DNA from: Diploscapter coronatus
Taxonomy: Eukaryota > Nematoda > Chromadorea > Rhabditida > Rhabditidae
Direction of reading: 5' to 3'
Length of the DNA stretch: 64,000 bases
NCBI GenBank assembly: GCA_964036155.1
Contig: OZ038423.1
Location: 5,471,249 to 5,535,248 of the forward strand
This document shows positions 1-13,926 of this stretch, piece by piece. Under the pieces are notes generated by a model. It had not been told where the DNA came from and did not search any database. It saw only the letters and a list, made by a program, of their open reading frames with translations. The first letter of the stretch is position 1; each line of letters begins with the position of its first letter. The translations under genes were made by a program, and so were the position numbers.

Positions 1-2098
1 TGGAAAAACAATGGACTGTTGCAATGATCTGATGGTGCGCAAAACAATGATGAGACGAGGTATCTGTTATCAGACGAGACGAGGAATCAATCAGGTTAAG
101 AATCATCAATTCTTCATTCATGAGTTCATTTTAGTCTGATGCGGATGATATTGGACGTATCATCTTTAGCTTGAAGGCGTCACCAAGTGCAACTAACCCA
201 GATTACAATTATACTCAGGTTGCGACGGTTTATTTTTGGAGAAATACGCATTTCTTTAGCCTCAAATTATTGTATACGTAACTGATAACCACGATAATAT
301 CGCTGATTTCCCACGGTTTTATCTCTACGCAAATGAGTGGAATCGAATGAGATTTACCGCGCGTTACATCGAACTGATCAAGAAGAAAGGCATCTGCACG
401 AATGAGGCAAGTACCCTATATCAATGAACAAATTCATGCGATCCTTCAAGATATTCGGTCGAGATGCTGAATGCCAAGTCAGAAAATGGTATCTCTCAAA
501 CATCATCTATCCATTCAACTGCACACTGGCCTATATGACTGGAATCAGTAAACTTCCACCAACAAACGGCACTTGTAGACCTGATATCATTGCTGATAAC
601 TATTTCAACAACATTCAACTCGTCTGGAACAGCGTTGATGTGAATGAAGAGGTTGGTATGAGTATGATTTAGATAATTTCACGGTGAAAATCTACCAAAT
701 TAATTAAATCAGTGAGAAATTGATAACAGATTATGATAACTTTTCGAAAATCAATCACATCATATCCAAGAAAACCTTACTGTTTTGCCGAAAATAACAG
801 TAGCATTGAGATGGTGGAGTGAGAGGCAATACTGAAATTCAATTCCAAATAAATTTTCCGCATTTTTTGAGAATGAAAATCATTTATGATTTAGAAAGCC
901 CTGTCGGTAAATGCCATCAAAATCACGATATGATAATTCAGATCAATTATTTAATAAAATAGTACTGTGAATAATTTTATAATTTCTATAACTAAAATAT
1001 CGTCAAATCTCACATGATTTATCCTTCAGTGCACCCCTGGCTGTCAGAGGTGGGATTATCAAACAGTGCTGCAGCAGAGTCAGACCCTTGAAGAGTTTAT
1101 TGGTTACACATTCAATCTCGAAGCTTCCTTCAACGATCTTCAGTATGAGTATGTCAAAGAAGTTTATACGACATCTGTGCCCGGATTCATGTCTCAAATT
1201 GGAGGTGATTCTTCCAGAGTTTGCATAGTTAACTTGCGAATTTAGGTCAATTTGGGTTTTTCCTTGGGTTGTCGATAATCACTCTGCTACAAATGTTCCT
1301 GTACATCTTACACTGGATTTTAAAGCTTATATCATCCAAGTGTAAACAAGTTATTTACAGTTCTCAAGGCGTATTCGATGTTCTGACGAAGCGACATGGT
1401 AATATTTCTTTTAAAAATTCCCACTTTGATATTACTACGAATTCAGCACATATGAATGGTCAGATTCCCAATCACGCTCACTCATTATATCCACCATCTA
1501 TGTCTGATCAGAATGACTACATCGCTACTTTGGGACACCGACATTTAGCTGATCACCATTCACTTGAGGCAAGGTTTATTTAATTAGCTAGTTGGATTAA
1601 AAATTGCCGAGGATCGATAGCTGAGGCAAAACAAATGCTGCAAAGTTGAAAAATAAAAATTTTCATTGCGTAATTTCAAATGAACGTAAAAACCCATTCT
1701 TCGTGTCATAAAATTGTCGAAATTTTGAATACAAATTGTGTCCAAATTAATAATTCTATTCATTCTGTATCAGAACTTCGGTCATCGACTATATTCTAAA
1801 TGATGATAATTGTTTGCAGACAATTCAATCGGTTAGTTCGAGCCAGACAGACGTTGACGAGGAGAAGGACACGGATACAGATTTGAGGACGAGCAGAGAA
1901 ACGATATCGTCTGAAGAAGCCGATATTTTGCGACGATATCGAAGAGGCAGAAGAAGGGATCGTCCCAAATTCGAGATGCCCGTCATCCACAAAATGGAGC
2001 ATGTCGAGTTGCCGGAAATCTCGCATGAAAAATGGAACACATCAAAGGATGAAACGTCTAACAATGATGACACGAAGAATCAGAAACAGGATCGATAG
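1..2098 (+). CDS. DEG/ENaC (degenerin-type) sodium channel, 5' end outside window
   Basis: This is the C-terminal part of an amiloride-sensitive-type channel subunit, a plasma-membrane cation channel. Exons read in one frame: 2-94, 135-218, 260-406, 451-651, 895-906, 1030-1204, 1246-1568, 1820-2098 (437 residues visible). The extracellular part is Cys-rich (DCCNDLM near the start, a CTPGC motif at 1030). The family signature before the second membrane helix is clear: SQIGG, then QFGFFLGLS, split by an intron at 1205-1245. The helix continues to about 1335 and is followed by a roughly 190-residue cytoplasmic tail ending in charged, Arg-rich and acidic stretches. Two introns (407-450 and 1569-1819) begin GC instead of GT in the context GAG|GCAAG, and exon 895-906 is only 12 nt; these are inferences from frame continuity. 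An AATAAA lies at 2139-2144. The family is certain; which degenerin it is cannot be said. Confidence 0.9.
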
Positions 2099-2144
2099 TC
2101 TTTCATTTGCCCTTTCAACTTTGTCATGCTTACGGGTGAAATAA

Positions 2145-2678
2145 ATACCTTCATTATACTTTTTCGCATATTTTTGCACCTGTTTCCAAAAATTGACCAT
2201 TTCCATCACCTATTTTCAAGTTTATGTATCTAGCAACAGAAAGGCGTGAAACTACATCACGGGTTGATTTCATAACCGCAACTCTATCTGAGGCAAAGTC
2301 ATGCAGTTCTCCTCTTTATGCAACGAGTTGAGTGGCTGCATTCGCGCTCTGTCACAAGCAAGGGCAGGCGAGTTCCCATGGAGAGTGGAGAATCGATACG
2401 CTGTCCAGTCTCCCTTCCTCGCTCTCCGTCGTTCTTCAACCTCTTCATTCTCCAGCCTATTTCTTTCCCTTAGCCTCAGATCCATTCGACGTTCTTATTC
2501 CCGAGTCTGGAAGCATTGATTCCATCCTTTGTTTATCTTACATTTTCACGTTCAATTTTTACACGAAATAAACACTCGTTGAACCAAATTCTCAGAGCGT
2601 TTTTTAAACTTTAACTTCAATTAAGTTTTGAAAATTTAGATACGAACGAATCAACACGGTTCAGTATAACAACCAAAA
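2145..2678. other. intergenic, no gene seen
   Basis: This is a spacer between the channel gene and the first LITAF gene. 2300-2480 is pyrimidine-rich on the plus strand and open in several frames, but no family motif or convincing splice structure was found. It probably contains the promoter of the downstream gene. Confidence 0.5.
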
Positions 2679-3819
<1,141 letters not shown>

Positions 3820-4839
3820 TGATCTCATATATATTCAAATTTGTATTTATTACAAATGTTACGAAATGTTTATCTTAAATAAAAGTGAATTATTATGTAG
3901 TTTTGTTTAAACGTTGTCTTAATTTATCAAAGAATACGTGCTAAATTTAATTCGTGAATATAAAGACCAGGCTATCTTTTCATGTGAAGTTGCGTAATTG
4001 TAATCAGCGAAAACATATTATTGATCAACAATAATTGTCCCTTATAAAACCTATCATTATGGTTTATCATCAAAATTCACGGTATTTGTTAACTTTCAGT
4101 TGTCGGGGCGATGTATTCTGTCTAGGTAAATGGAAAATTTCCTAAAATACCAAAGTTATTTCTCATTTTTCTAAAATCTTTTTCCGCTTTTACAATATCT
4201 AATATTTGAAAGAGATAATTTAAACAGTAACCTAGCGAGATATATCATAAAGAAATTGGTTCCTGTTTTGCCAGATTTCGTTCGCATTAATTTGCGGTAA
4301 ATTTAAAAATATCTCTTGCGTTGCAAATATATGGATTTAATTCTATCCTTCTTTGAAATAGCATTTTGTTTCCTGCTACTTCTTTTTTATTTTAGAAGTT
4401 TTTCATAATTTTATAAAAAATATTTTGAAAAATTTTCATTGTGAACTGTGTCCGTTAACTTCCTATTTTATTCAGTATTTCTTTGTTCAAATGGGATAAA
4501 ATTTTAGCGTTTCGATAAGTAATGTGAAAGAATAATAAATTATAGAAAATATCATCATAATTAAAATTTTTTATTCAATATTTTAGCTTGAACATTCGGA
4601 TAGTAACATAAAATTAATTTTTATCTTCTAAATTTTGAAATGTGGTATCGTCGATCTCTTAAATTTTACCTTTATACATACTTTACGAAGAGGTTACCTT
4701 TGATTTGAATTTGTATTAGTTTTCACCTGCTCGTCTAAACCAACCACTGCACTCGAAAATGCCTCGAATTTTGAGTTTCGTTATCCCACTTTATCGCTTT
4801 GGATATTGATTAGCTTTGTGCATTTCAAGCATTTCAGGA

Positions 4840-5612
4840 ATGAGTGAGAAACACGATCAAGAAGATCAGCCTCCTCCATATGGATGTAAGTTTTATTGAG
4901 TCGACTTCTTTCTAATGGTAAGATTTAGCCGGAGAAAATGCTCAGCCAACCACAATCTATGTAGGCTCGGTTGTGTTCGATAAAATCCCGACACAGATCC
5001 TTTGCACAAGATGCAACATGAATGTAATTTATTTTGATATTGGCCAATCTGGATTTGGCACAATGGCGGGATGGCGTAGCGCGAAATGACGAAAATACCT
5101 TTCTTTATTTAACGAAGCTCAAATAATAACTAATAGAAATGCGAATGAAAAGCAAGTATTTTGTCATTTTCGGGTTTCGTCATTTCATATTGCTTCATTC
5201 CGTCACAACTTCTTCTCCAAACGCCTCTTATTCTGCTTATACAAATTTATTCACAAAATACCAGGTCATCACAACGCTGAAGTACAAGAACGGACTTCTC
5301 ACGTGGTTGATGGTTGGTGGAATGGCTCTCTTCGGGTAGGGAAATTATGAATTCACATTATCATGACTCATACACAACCATATTCTTATTACTGTGAGTG
5401 AATGAGCTAATTGCAACATAGTAATGCGCAAAGTTGTAGACATTTTATTATGAATGATTGAATTAGTCAGTGATATTTTCTCTGAGAAATGCCTGAATAA
5501 ATTTAGATGTTGGATCTGTTGCTGTGTGCCTCTCTGCATCGACTCCTGCAAAGACGTGCAGCATTTCTGCTCTTCCTGTCAGGCCTTTCTGGGAACTTAT
5601 AAACGAATATAG
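4840..5612 (+). CDS. LITAF-domain protein, tandem copy 2
   Basis: Exons 4840-4885, 4929-5023, 5265-5335 and 5507-5612 join in frame to 105 residues. The start follows an acceptor-like TTTCAGGA directly before the ATG, which suggests trans-splicing of a leader (inference). It has a short acidic N-terminus with a PPPY motif (QPPPYG), first knuckle CTRC, membrane segment TWLMVGGMALFGCWICCC and second knuckle HFCSSC. The domain is complete although the N-terminal spacer is much shorter than in copy 1. Intron phase and the 71-nt exon match copy 1, so the two arose by duplication. Likely role: zinc-binding endosomal membrane protein. Confidence 0.92.
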
Positions 5613-6169
5613 TCGAGAAATAGTACTATGCCAACTTCTTTCTTCATTTATTTTTTACATTAGTCCCAAAAACTCTTTCTTAAGCATAAATGATTGGTCT
5701 ATTTGTGAAAATGTTTCGATTCTCTTTATTTTTCGAAATCGACGCTTTGAAATTGTTGCAACGTCGCAAATAGTATACGGCTAGTGTAGGAGATTGGCTG
5801 ATAGGATTTCCTTTCTCACACTATTTCGCATGTCTTGAGTGCCGTGCGGTTTACAAGTTACTATCTGATAAAAATTTTAGTGGATAATGCTACACGTCCT
5901 TCCAAATCATGTTGCGACAATTTCAGGACTCTTTTAAAATCTTATAAATTATCGTGATAAACTGGAATAAAATATTCTCATCAGAGAACTTCATAATGTC
6001 ATTTACTCCTTTGAGAATAGAACAAAAGAAGGTTAATATCTGCTGAGTTAAGCACAGCAGCAGCTGATAAGAGCCCTAAAATTGAAATTATTTGATCAAT
6101 TTTATTTTCTAGGTCAGTATTATCATTGCAAATTTTTTCTAACGCAATTGAAATTACACAGTAAAAATC

Positions 6170-6744
6170 ATGGGCGCAGACAATCCAGGGAATTTTGGTA
6201 GGTTCATCAACCGAAATCTTTTTTCCAAATTAAATTATGAAACTTTCAGCCCCACCACCTGTTACAACTCCATTCGTAACGAATGTCGTCATTATGCACG
6301 TAAATTATGGGCTCGTCCCACAAGCAGTCACCTGTCCGCATTGTCATCAATCGGTATTATTTCGAATTTAGCAAACATTGAAAAAAGTTTAGTTTGATTT
6401 CTAATGAGCAACGGGGAATGAATAACTTTAACAGTTTTGATAATAATAATCATCATCATTGATTCTTGCAGGTTGTCACAGAAATTGAGCCAGAGAGTGG
6501 AATTCTGACTTGGATTATTTTCGGCGTGCTATTCTTACTGCTGTAAATTTTTCACTATGTGATTAGATTTGATTATATAAATTTCAGTTGTTGGCTATGC
6601 TGCTGGATACCGTTCTGCGTGGATGGTTGTAAAGATGTTCGACATAAGTATGAAAATTTTGATAGGGGTATTTTGTTCCAAATCTATAATTTTAGGTGCC
6701 CAAGTTGCAAAGCAATTTTGGGAAAAGGAAGGAGAATTGGATGA
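6170..6744 (+). CDS. LITAF-domain protein, tandem copy 3 (diverged)
   Basis: Exons 6170-6197, 6250-6353, 6472-6542, 6588-6647 and 6696-6744 join in frame to 103 residues. The LITAF domain has CPHC, a hydrophobic segment (TWIIFGVLFLLLCWLCCW) and HKCPSC near the C-terminus. The 71-nt exon and its phase are shared with copies 1 and 2. An additional 48-bp intron splits the second knuckle (HK|CPSC). The N-terminal PPPY motif is reduced to APPP. It is the most diverged of the three by eye. Confidence 0.9.
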
Positions 6745-7029
6745 GGAATTTTGCCTAGGCTCAAGAATCATCAATTTATCAGTTCTATAATAACAGGCAA
6801 TTATTATATGACGGAGCGCGTCTTTTCCACATTATTTCTTTCAAATTTCATTCTCTCGTCTATCTCTAACTATAGGACTCCGTCATCCGTCACTCTGTCG
6901 TTTATCAATTGCCATGATGGCATATGCAACTCTATGTATAGAAATTTCATCTAATTCATTTATTTCTAAACGCCATTCTAAATTGTAATGACTAGATAAA
7001 TCAATTCACGTCAAAATACGAATTTCTGT
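6745..7029. other. short intergenic spacer between convergent genes
   Basis: This spacer lies between the stop of LITAF copy 3 (+) and the stop of the GT31 gene (-). It holds only 3' untranslated sequence; no separate gene was seen. Confidence 0.6.
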
Positions 7030-8986
7030 CTAATGACATTTGAGGTTGTTTAGAATTTTTAGCCATTCATCAATTTGCTGAGGAGTTCTATATGAGTGGG
7101 CTGCAAATATTAGCGGAATCTCATTTTCATCACATTTGCTTGTTTCTGGCTTGAACTCCTGAAATTAACCAAAGCTTAGTCGTTCTCATTCATTTCATGA
7201 AAACTATTCCATTTTACCCATTCATAAGGAATTATGTGATCGCCCCAATCATATAGCTTAACGCCAGCTGATTCGGCTACCATTCCAGTGTAAAATAGAT
7301 CCTAAATTGATAATAAAAATGAACTACCCTCCTTTACTTCGTTCTAAATTTGATTCACATTTTTGAAAGAATATATTGAAGATTGGTGAGCAACGATTCC
7401 GAAAGTACGATGTTAAATTTCATAGGAAAACGAACCTCAAATTGAAATTCGTTGAAATTAGCTGTATTTTTAATAATAGCCCCAAGAGCTTCTCGACTCA
7501 ACAAGTAAATTGGGCCATTGCAGTAAGTCGGATAGGTTTCACGGCTCCAGACCGAATATGGTATGTACCTGAAAATCAGATTTTCAGATGTCAATTTCGA
7601 TGATGATGTTGTTGAAATATGTTTATAGCTCCTAGATATTTCTTATCCAAACTTAACAGGATAATTACTTCTGAAAGAGTCTTTTTATTCGCTATTTCCA
7701 TATTATTGGCAGTTTTTGAATATATATCTTTGTCAAATAGTGTTCGTCGGGAAATGTGGCACTTGTTTTCTTAACAGGTACTTTTCTACTAATACCAACC
7801 ATTTGCTGTCCTTGCTCCTTTTTGGTATAGAATCTATCCATAATTTGCCAGTCGCCGATTTATTTGCCCAATGTGAAGAATCGTTTCTAAATTGCGACGA
7901 TGCTGTCATAAATCATGAGATTTCAATGAGTTTCACCTCAAGTAGTACATCATGCGATCGGGATTTATGATTACGTCGTCATCGATTTTTAGATAATATT
8001 TTGCATTTTGACACCATGTCAGGAAGAAGTCCATTCCCGCATATACCTGGAACAACAAGAAGATATTTGCAAAAATCTTATCATTCAAATATTCATATTG
8101 ATGAGATATTGGATGAGGTTTAAATTTATTGATTCTATTCACCTTATGATGAAGATTCCAATAATTTTCTTCGAGGTCCGTAATAATAATATCATTAAAC
8201 AAATCCATTTCTTGAATTATGCCTATCAGATTGTCATCGTTTGGTTGCGAAATAAGAAAATAAACCTTGATTTCCAATTTCTGAAAAAAACGTCGATTTC
8301 CATACTTACAAGTGCATAAATTGAACAAAGATGTTGGAAGAAAACATTATCATTGGCTGACATTATGCTTTACTTACATTTATGGAATCACTTCTTGACC
8401 TGCTTGCCCAGGTTTGCCGAATTTTCTTGCGTATTTCCACGTTACTGGCCATCGAAAGCACAATTGCAACTAGCACTGTCTCGCTAAATATTATTTTCCA
8501 AGTTAATTTCTTTCTAGAAAGATCATGTTGATCATTTCAAAGGATTTTCGTAGGAAAAGATATTCTATGTGAGATTGATATTTAAAAGCCTCCATAAAAA
8601 TTCATATGAATATTTGTGATCATACCTCTGTGCACATTGAATTCCCTTTGGAAGATGGAGAAATTGATACTGAACTGTTGAATTCTTATAAAACATCCAT
8701 CGATACTCCGCTAAGCCACTGAATTTGTTCATGTTACCCAAGTAACTTGATAGAATCAATAAAGGAGAAATTATCCATGAATAGATGTAGATGAATAAAA
8801 TGACATCTGAAGTAACGCATGCAAATTTGGTGAATTTTTTATTCAATGAAATAATAACTTACAAATGACATAAAGAAATATTTTCAGTCGTTTAGTTTTC
8901 AAAAATTTTAGAAAATGTCGAGCAATCCTTGATCCAATAGGTGGCAAATTCGTAGATGTGTAGAAAATTTTATCATTTTGAAACAT
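7030..8986 (-). CDS. GT31 family beta-1,3-glycosyltransferase (Galactosyl_T)
   Basis: Nine minus-strand exons (8986-8863, 8806-8626, 8483-8378, 8280-8143, 8046-7937, 7886-7782, 7568-7436, 7301-7218, 7158-7030) give exactly 1110 nt, 369 residues. The architecture is that of a type II Golgi enzyme: a basic N-terminal tail, a signal anchor at about residues 35-60, a stem, then the catalytic domain. GT31 landmarks occur in order: NVEIRKKIRQTW (about 116-127), FLIS, the Y.NL..K block, the metal-binding DDD of KIDDDV (about 205-207), KW near the PKR loop, YPTYCNGPIYLLS, and EDLFYTG (299 on). It transfers a hexose or HexNAc from a UDP-sugar in beta-1,3 linkage. Donor and acceptor cannot be told. The intron 8142-8047 is 96 nt and free of stops in frame. 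Confidence 0.94.
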
Positions 8987-10694
8987 TATTGCTGTTGCAA
9001 CGTAACGATCAAGATAGCGTACGTTCCATTATACATAAACCAATAAACAAAGTCGATGCTGAAGCCAGGTAAATTACTCGTTAATCTTAATTTATAGTGT
9101 TGAAAATACTTGAACATAGATATGAAAAAACTCGTAGTAATGCATATTTTTCACAATTATAACAATTTGGTTGATTATAAACGAGTTTGTTCAATAAAAA
9201 TTGAGTTAGGATTTAAAAGAATACAAATTTGCATATTTAAAAACATCTAAATTTAGTCATTTGTGAAAGCTGAATAACCACAATAACGAGTCTAATTTCA
9301 ACTTGAATCCATAATTTATTGATTTTATCTTACATTTGTCAGGATACAATATCGAACCGATTGGACCTTCATGCAAAGATGCTATCCTTTTCTTCGTTTT
9401 ATTAAATCTTCTCAATAGACACTTGCAGGATGATCTCAATGATATTTTCGATTCGAAATAATGATATCAAATGCCGTAGCATGGCTAAGAGTCATCAGAG
9501 AAGATGTTTTATTTTCATGGAAAAAACTTAGTTCTTAGATATATTCAATCTTCATTAAAGTTTCACCACTTTTAACTACTCAAACCTTAATAATTTGAAT
9601 TTCATTGTCAATTAAAAAGCGTAAGAAACGAAAACGTCATATATTGAGGAGCATGTGAAAATAAGCAAATTTGAGAAAAATAGTTCTCGATGAGATTCAG
9701 TATTTAACCAATTTTCTTAATCAGAAACCATGAAATCATTAAAGACATAAATGATTTTACTTCATGAGTTCTTTTTATTCGTCCAAATTATCATTCCTAA
9801 AACTTGTATTCTTGAGCATTATTCCATTTGAAGATGAAATTTTCTATACTGTAATTATTTTCATCAATATTTAGGATGCTTGTCTAAATCGGGCAACAAC
9901 TAGCATTTATAATGCCCAATACTTAATAATCATTAGTTTCAATAAATTGTACAATCGTAAATAGAGTCTGCCTACTTTGTGAAGCCAAAACTGGTTCAAT
10001 TTTTGGTTCCTCGTTAATTATGTCGTTAATTGGGCAATTTCGAGCAAAAGTTTCTTAATATGTTAGCTAAAATAATTCATTATGCGAAAAACTATCAATT
10101 AACATCTTTCTCAACCCTTCTCTCGGTTAGTATTTGATATCCATCCTATTTAGTTCATACCCTCGAGTTTAAAATAATTAACTTTGAAGTCAGACTGATT
10201 TATACATGATACTTATGTTCATCGGACGAAAAATAAGTCGAGGGATTAACAAAAGCGGGGGTTTAGATTACTATTAATTTTGTCTTTATGTAGATACATT
10301 TTTGTCGATATTATGAGGACACTTCATGGATATTTCAGACACCAAGTGTAGCTATATCAACTGCTTCACTAGAATGCTGCCCGTTTTCTAGAATTAAATA
10401 TTTCCATAACAATCATTAATAGTTTTGATAATCTGTATAAAATGTTTTTTCGAAACGCAAAATAAAAGAGTAGTTTTGTTCAATAAGACCTATTAATTTA
10501 AAAATCTTACTGTAGCCGGAATGAACTTCATTATCGTTTCTGCCTAAAATCAGCTAAATTTATTTGATTTTTATTTCAGGAAAAGTTAATTTTTCCAAAT
10601 ATTTTTAAAGTTATTGTATTTCTAAAATGGCCAATAAATTCTTGTGAAACAATATGAACATTCAATTCGATTCGTAAAATATTCATACATAAGT
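8987..10694. other. intergenic, nothing recognised
   Basis: AT-rich spacer upstream of the GT31 start and downstream of the 13-exon gene. AATAAA-type signals on the minus strand lie around 10559-10578 and may polyadenylate the latter. A minus-strand reading frame at 9257-9439 has no splice context or motif that supports a gene. Confidence 0.5.
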
Positions 10695-13600
10695 TTACGA
10701 TTTAACACTTATTCGATTATCAATAATCGATATCGAAAAAATAATTTTCTTACCTGAAATATTTCCACAGACTTCGACCAGGAATTCAGTGGGTTGTTCC
10801 TCAGCCAGCAGAGAGCCTCTCGTGTCTCTCGGCACTTGCAGCCATCCTTCTCTCATATTTCGCATCTGACGAGCCTGGAAGTTTATCTATTGACTTCTTT
10901 TGAAAGAAAAACCTTTAAATTTCAATAATGTATGAAAAAGATTTCAAAATAAAGTATCCATAAATGAATAGTTTACCTTAGCCAAGGCTGCATCTGCATA
11001 GGCCTGCATTGTCGATTCCTGAGGAATGTACATTCGAACTGTACGCTTTCCATCGAATGTTCTGTAAGCAATAATAAGCATTATCATAGCACTTGAAAAA
11101 ATATTCTAAAATTACGATTTTCGTAATTAGTGAAATTGGATGCTTGAAACTTACTCTAGAAATGTATACGGAGTTTTAGCCAGCTGAATATTTCGTGATT
11201 GTTCGGTCTTTACACTCATCGCTGCTCCTCCATTCTTCTTTGTTACTTTGTTACGACGTCTAAATTTGTTTTCTATTCATGAATGGTTGATTTTTTTCTT
11301 AATTTTAGACTGAATTTGAATCAGTTTTTCAATCCGAATTGCCCGATAAAATATTTCGAAAATCAATATTACAGCCATTTAGTACTTTATGGTGTTTCTT
11401 TCATCTCCAACCAAATATTCCACCATTTACTTCTCATTCATTCCGTTCTACCTATTTCAATCTGCCCAAAATCCTTTCTTTCGTATGTTGAATCACTCAC
11501 TGATTGTATATCTGCACCCTGGAGATGGTCACCTCTGCACCGTCAGAATTTATCATGCTTTCAATGTCAAGCGGAGAGTAGAAATTGCGCAGCTTGAATG
11601 CGTCCTGCAGCTTCGAAGGGGGCGTTTTCGTGTACATTTTGACTTCGCTGTTGGGTCCCTGTTTCGAATTGCCATGTATCTTGGCAATTATCCGCTCAAA
11701 TCCTGAATAGTAAAAAATTCAGTATATTTTTGAATAACCGTTATTTTTGCGGAACATCTTCTACTGAACTAATATTTTCGATGGAAATCGTAGGTAAGAA
11801 CAAACCCATTTTAATTTCATAATGAAGTATGATGACTCCAACAGGTTCATGATTTTGTATCCTGAATGCCCTCCAAACGTTTCTGTAAAATGCTCCTTTG
11901 GGTTCTGCATCTGGATGTGGTCCTCTATATTTTGTCACTAGGAATCGAGCTGTTTGCGGCGTTTTTCTCTTTGGAGAAATAACTCCATCAGTATAATAAT
12001 GTTCCGTCTTCTGTCGATAGCACGATGCATTGCTGGATGTCCAACGCCCTTAAAATAAAAACTAACTAAAGGTATCATCACTGATATAATGTCTAATATC
12101 ATAAGTGTACTGGAATTAGATGCTCGAAATTTATTTTAAAAGTTAAACGTCTTGTGAATGAAACCGAATTTCTGAATTGCCAATCGATGAATCATGCATT
12201 GTGAATTTATTTAAGATATGTTCAGAAATATGTTTACCACATCCGTCAGCAGTAACGTCCTTTGAATTCTTCGCTGTGTGCCTGATGAAGAAAACGAAAT
12301 GAAGTGTTTTGTCCGAAGCAGGCAATTGATCTACGTGAATTTTCGGGCAACTATCGTAGATTTGTATGTCGGGCCTCAAAAGTCAATATGCATTTGGAGA
12401 ACTCAAGAAAATTGTAACCTTCTTCCAAGAAGCAGAGGCAAATCGATGTTCTTTGCGTAACTCATCATATCGTAAGAGGAAGGAGGCACGTTGCTGAGTG
12501 GAATTGACTCAAGAATGCGGCGACCTCAAGAATCTTCTAATTATCAATAATCTATAGTTAGCAAATATTAGAATAGGCTAACATGCAGCAAAAAGTTTAC
12601 TTGAAAGAAAATATAGAAGAACCGACCTTCTTCAGAATTATATTCGACCCTGGGAACGTATTCTTCTTCATCGTCTTCCGGGAAATTATCCACATTCAGG
12701 TCGGCCAATTTCGGTTTTGACTTTCTCTTTCCGTGGATGAGAGGCATGATGCTGTTTAACAAAGGAAGGCTTCTTTCAGGAGGCGGCTCATCCGATTCAG
12801 AGTCGGAGATTTCGCCCTCTTCCAAATCTCGAGGCTCATGCGTATGTGAGTCATCTAAAGTTAGTATCAATTTATAATAAAAATCATTTATTTACTTTTC
12901 AAATTTTACCTTGTTCTTTCGCTCCGTCCGTTTCAATACCCTGTTCTCGCTCATTTTCCTCAATTCTGCTATTGATAAAGGAATGCAATTCTTCAGTGGA
13001 CGAAAGTGCTGATCTAAAAATGATTATCTGATTTTTAATATTCAAAATGTGTTCCAATATTCATTTGAAAAGAATACATTAACCAAAACTTTTATTGGTT
13101 CTTTTAGAAACAGAAATTACCCTGAATGTGTTGCCTCATCGATGCCCATAATCGCTTCATGAATTGTTGGATTTTCTCCAACGCAGCCAAATTGTAATGA
13201 AGAGAGGTTTCTGTTGGGCAAGGCTGAATCTAAAACGGTAGAGCTCGTCGCAGATGTGGATGGAGACTCCAATATAGTAGCTGAAGCTGGATTCGTTTCA
13301 TTTCCAGAATCTTTCCTCATGGATGACGACTTTCTGAAAATAAAATATATATCGAGATGTAAGGATATAATTTTTCATAAATATTCTTACGGAGATAGTT
13401 TGATAATTCTCGCTTGTTTAACATTGATTTTAGGATACGGATTAGGAATTAGCGTGTATGGAACAGGTTTTCGCCTGACTGGAAGGCTGATGGGCTCAAT
13501 TGCGTTGAACACTTCGGCAGAGGCGTGTTGGGCCTGCATCATTTTGGTCCTCAAATATTTTCATCTTTCAATGTTTGATAGCTATGTCTCTTTTTCTCAA

Positions 13601-13926
13601 AGTTCAATTTATCAAAGGAAAATTACATTTGCTTTGCAGCATGGCTCATTGCTCTACTTGCAGAAAGGCTGATGGTTGGCTGATCAAACTGACTCGAAGA
13701 AGGCAGAGAGTCTGATGAAGCTCTTGGATTGTGAGAGCTGCTTGTGCCGACCACTTCATAATCATCCTCCTGAAGTATTCATTTGTTTTAACAAATCTCA
13801 TATAAAACCATAAGATCTTCTGATAAGTGTGCAAATTTGTCTCACATCGTTCATGTAATCCTCGTACCCTCGTTGCTGATTGTAATAATCGCCCATACCC
13901 TCAGAGTTTTCTTGACTTCTTTGCAT
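10695..13926 (-). CDS. uncharacterised 13-exon protein with acidic/basic N-half, probably nuclear
   Basis: Exons 13926-13846, 13769-13627, 13549-13391, 13333-13121, 13013-12910, 12854-12627, 12524-12419, 12374-12238, 12048-11806, 11702-11501, 11259-11155, 11061-10977 and 10874-10695 join without a break to about 661 residues. Residues 1-230 are Ser/Asn/Gln-rich and look disordered. An acidic stretch (EEGEISDSESDE, about 245-256) is followed by a basic GKRKSKPK (about 275-282), like a nuclear signal. From about 310 to 575 there is a folded-looking region rich in Trp, Cys and aromatics (DGCGRWTSSN, FYRNVWRAFR, VGVIILHYE), then a KxxKK-type basic patch and a C-terminal domain. I do not recognise the family. 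The last exon may instead splice at 10753 (CAG|GTAAG) to an unseen exon, and a coding extension upstream of the ATG through 13950 is open. Function unknown. Confidence 0.8.

Noticed and set aside
2270..2571. Overlapping open frames on both strands
   Set aside because: Low-complexity pyrimidine-rich DNA, no splice structure or family motif.
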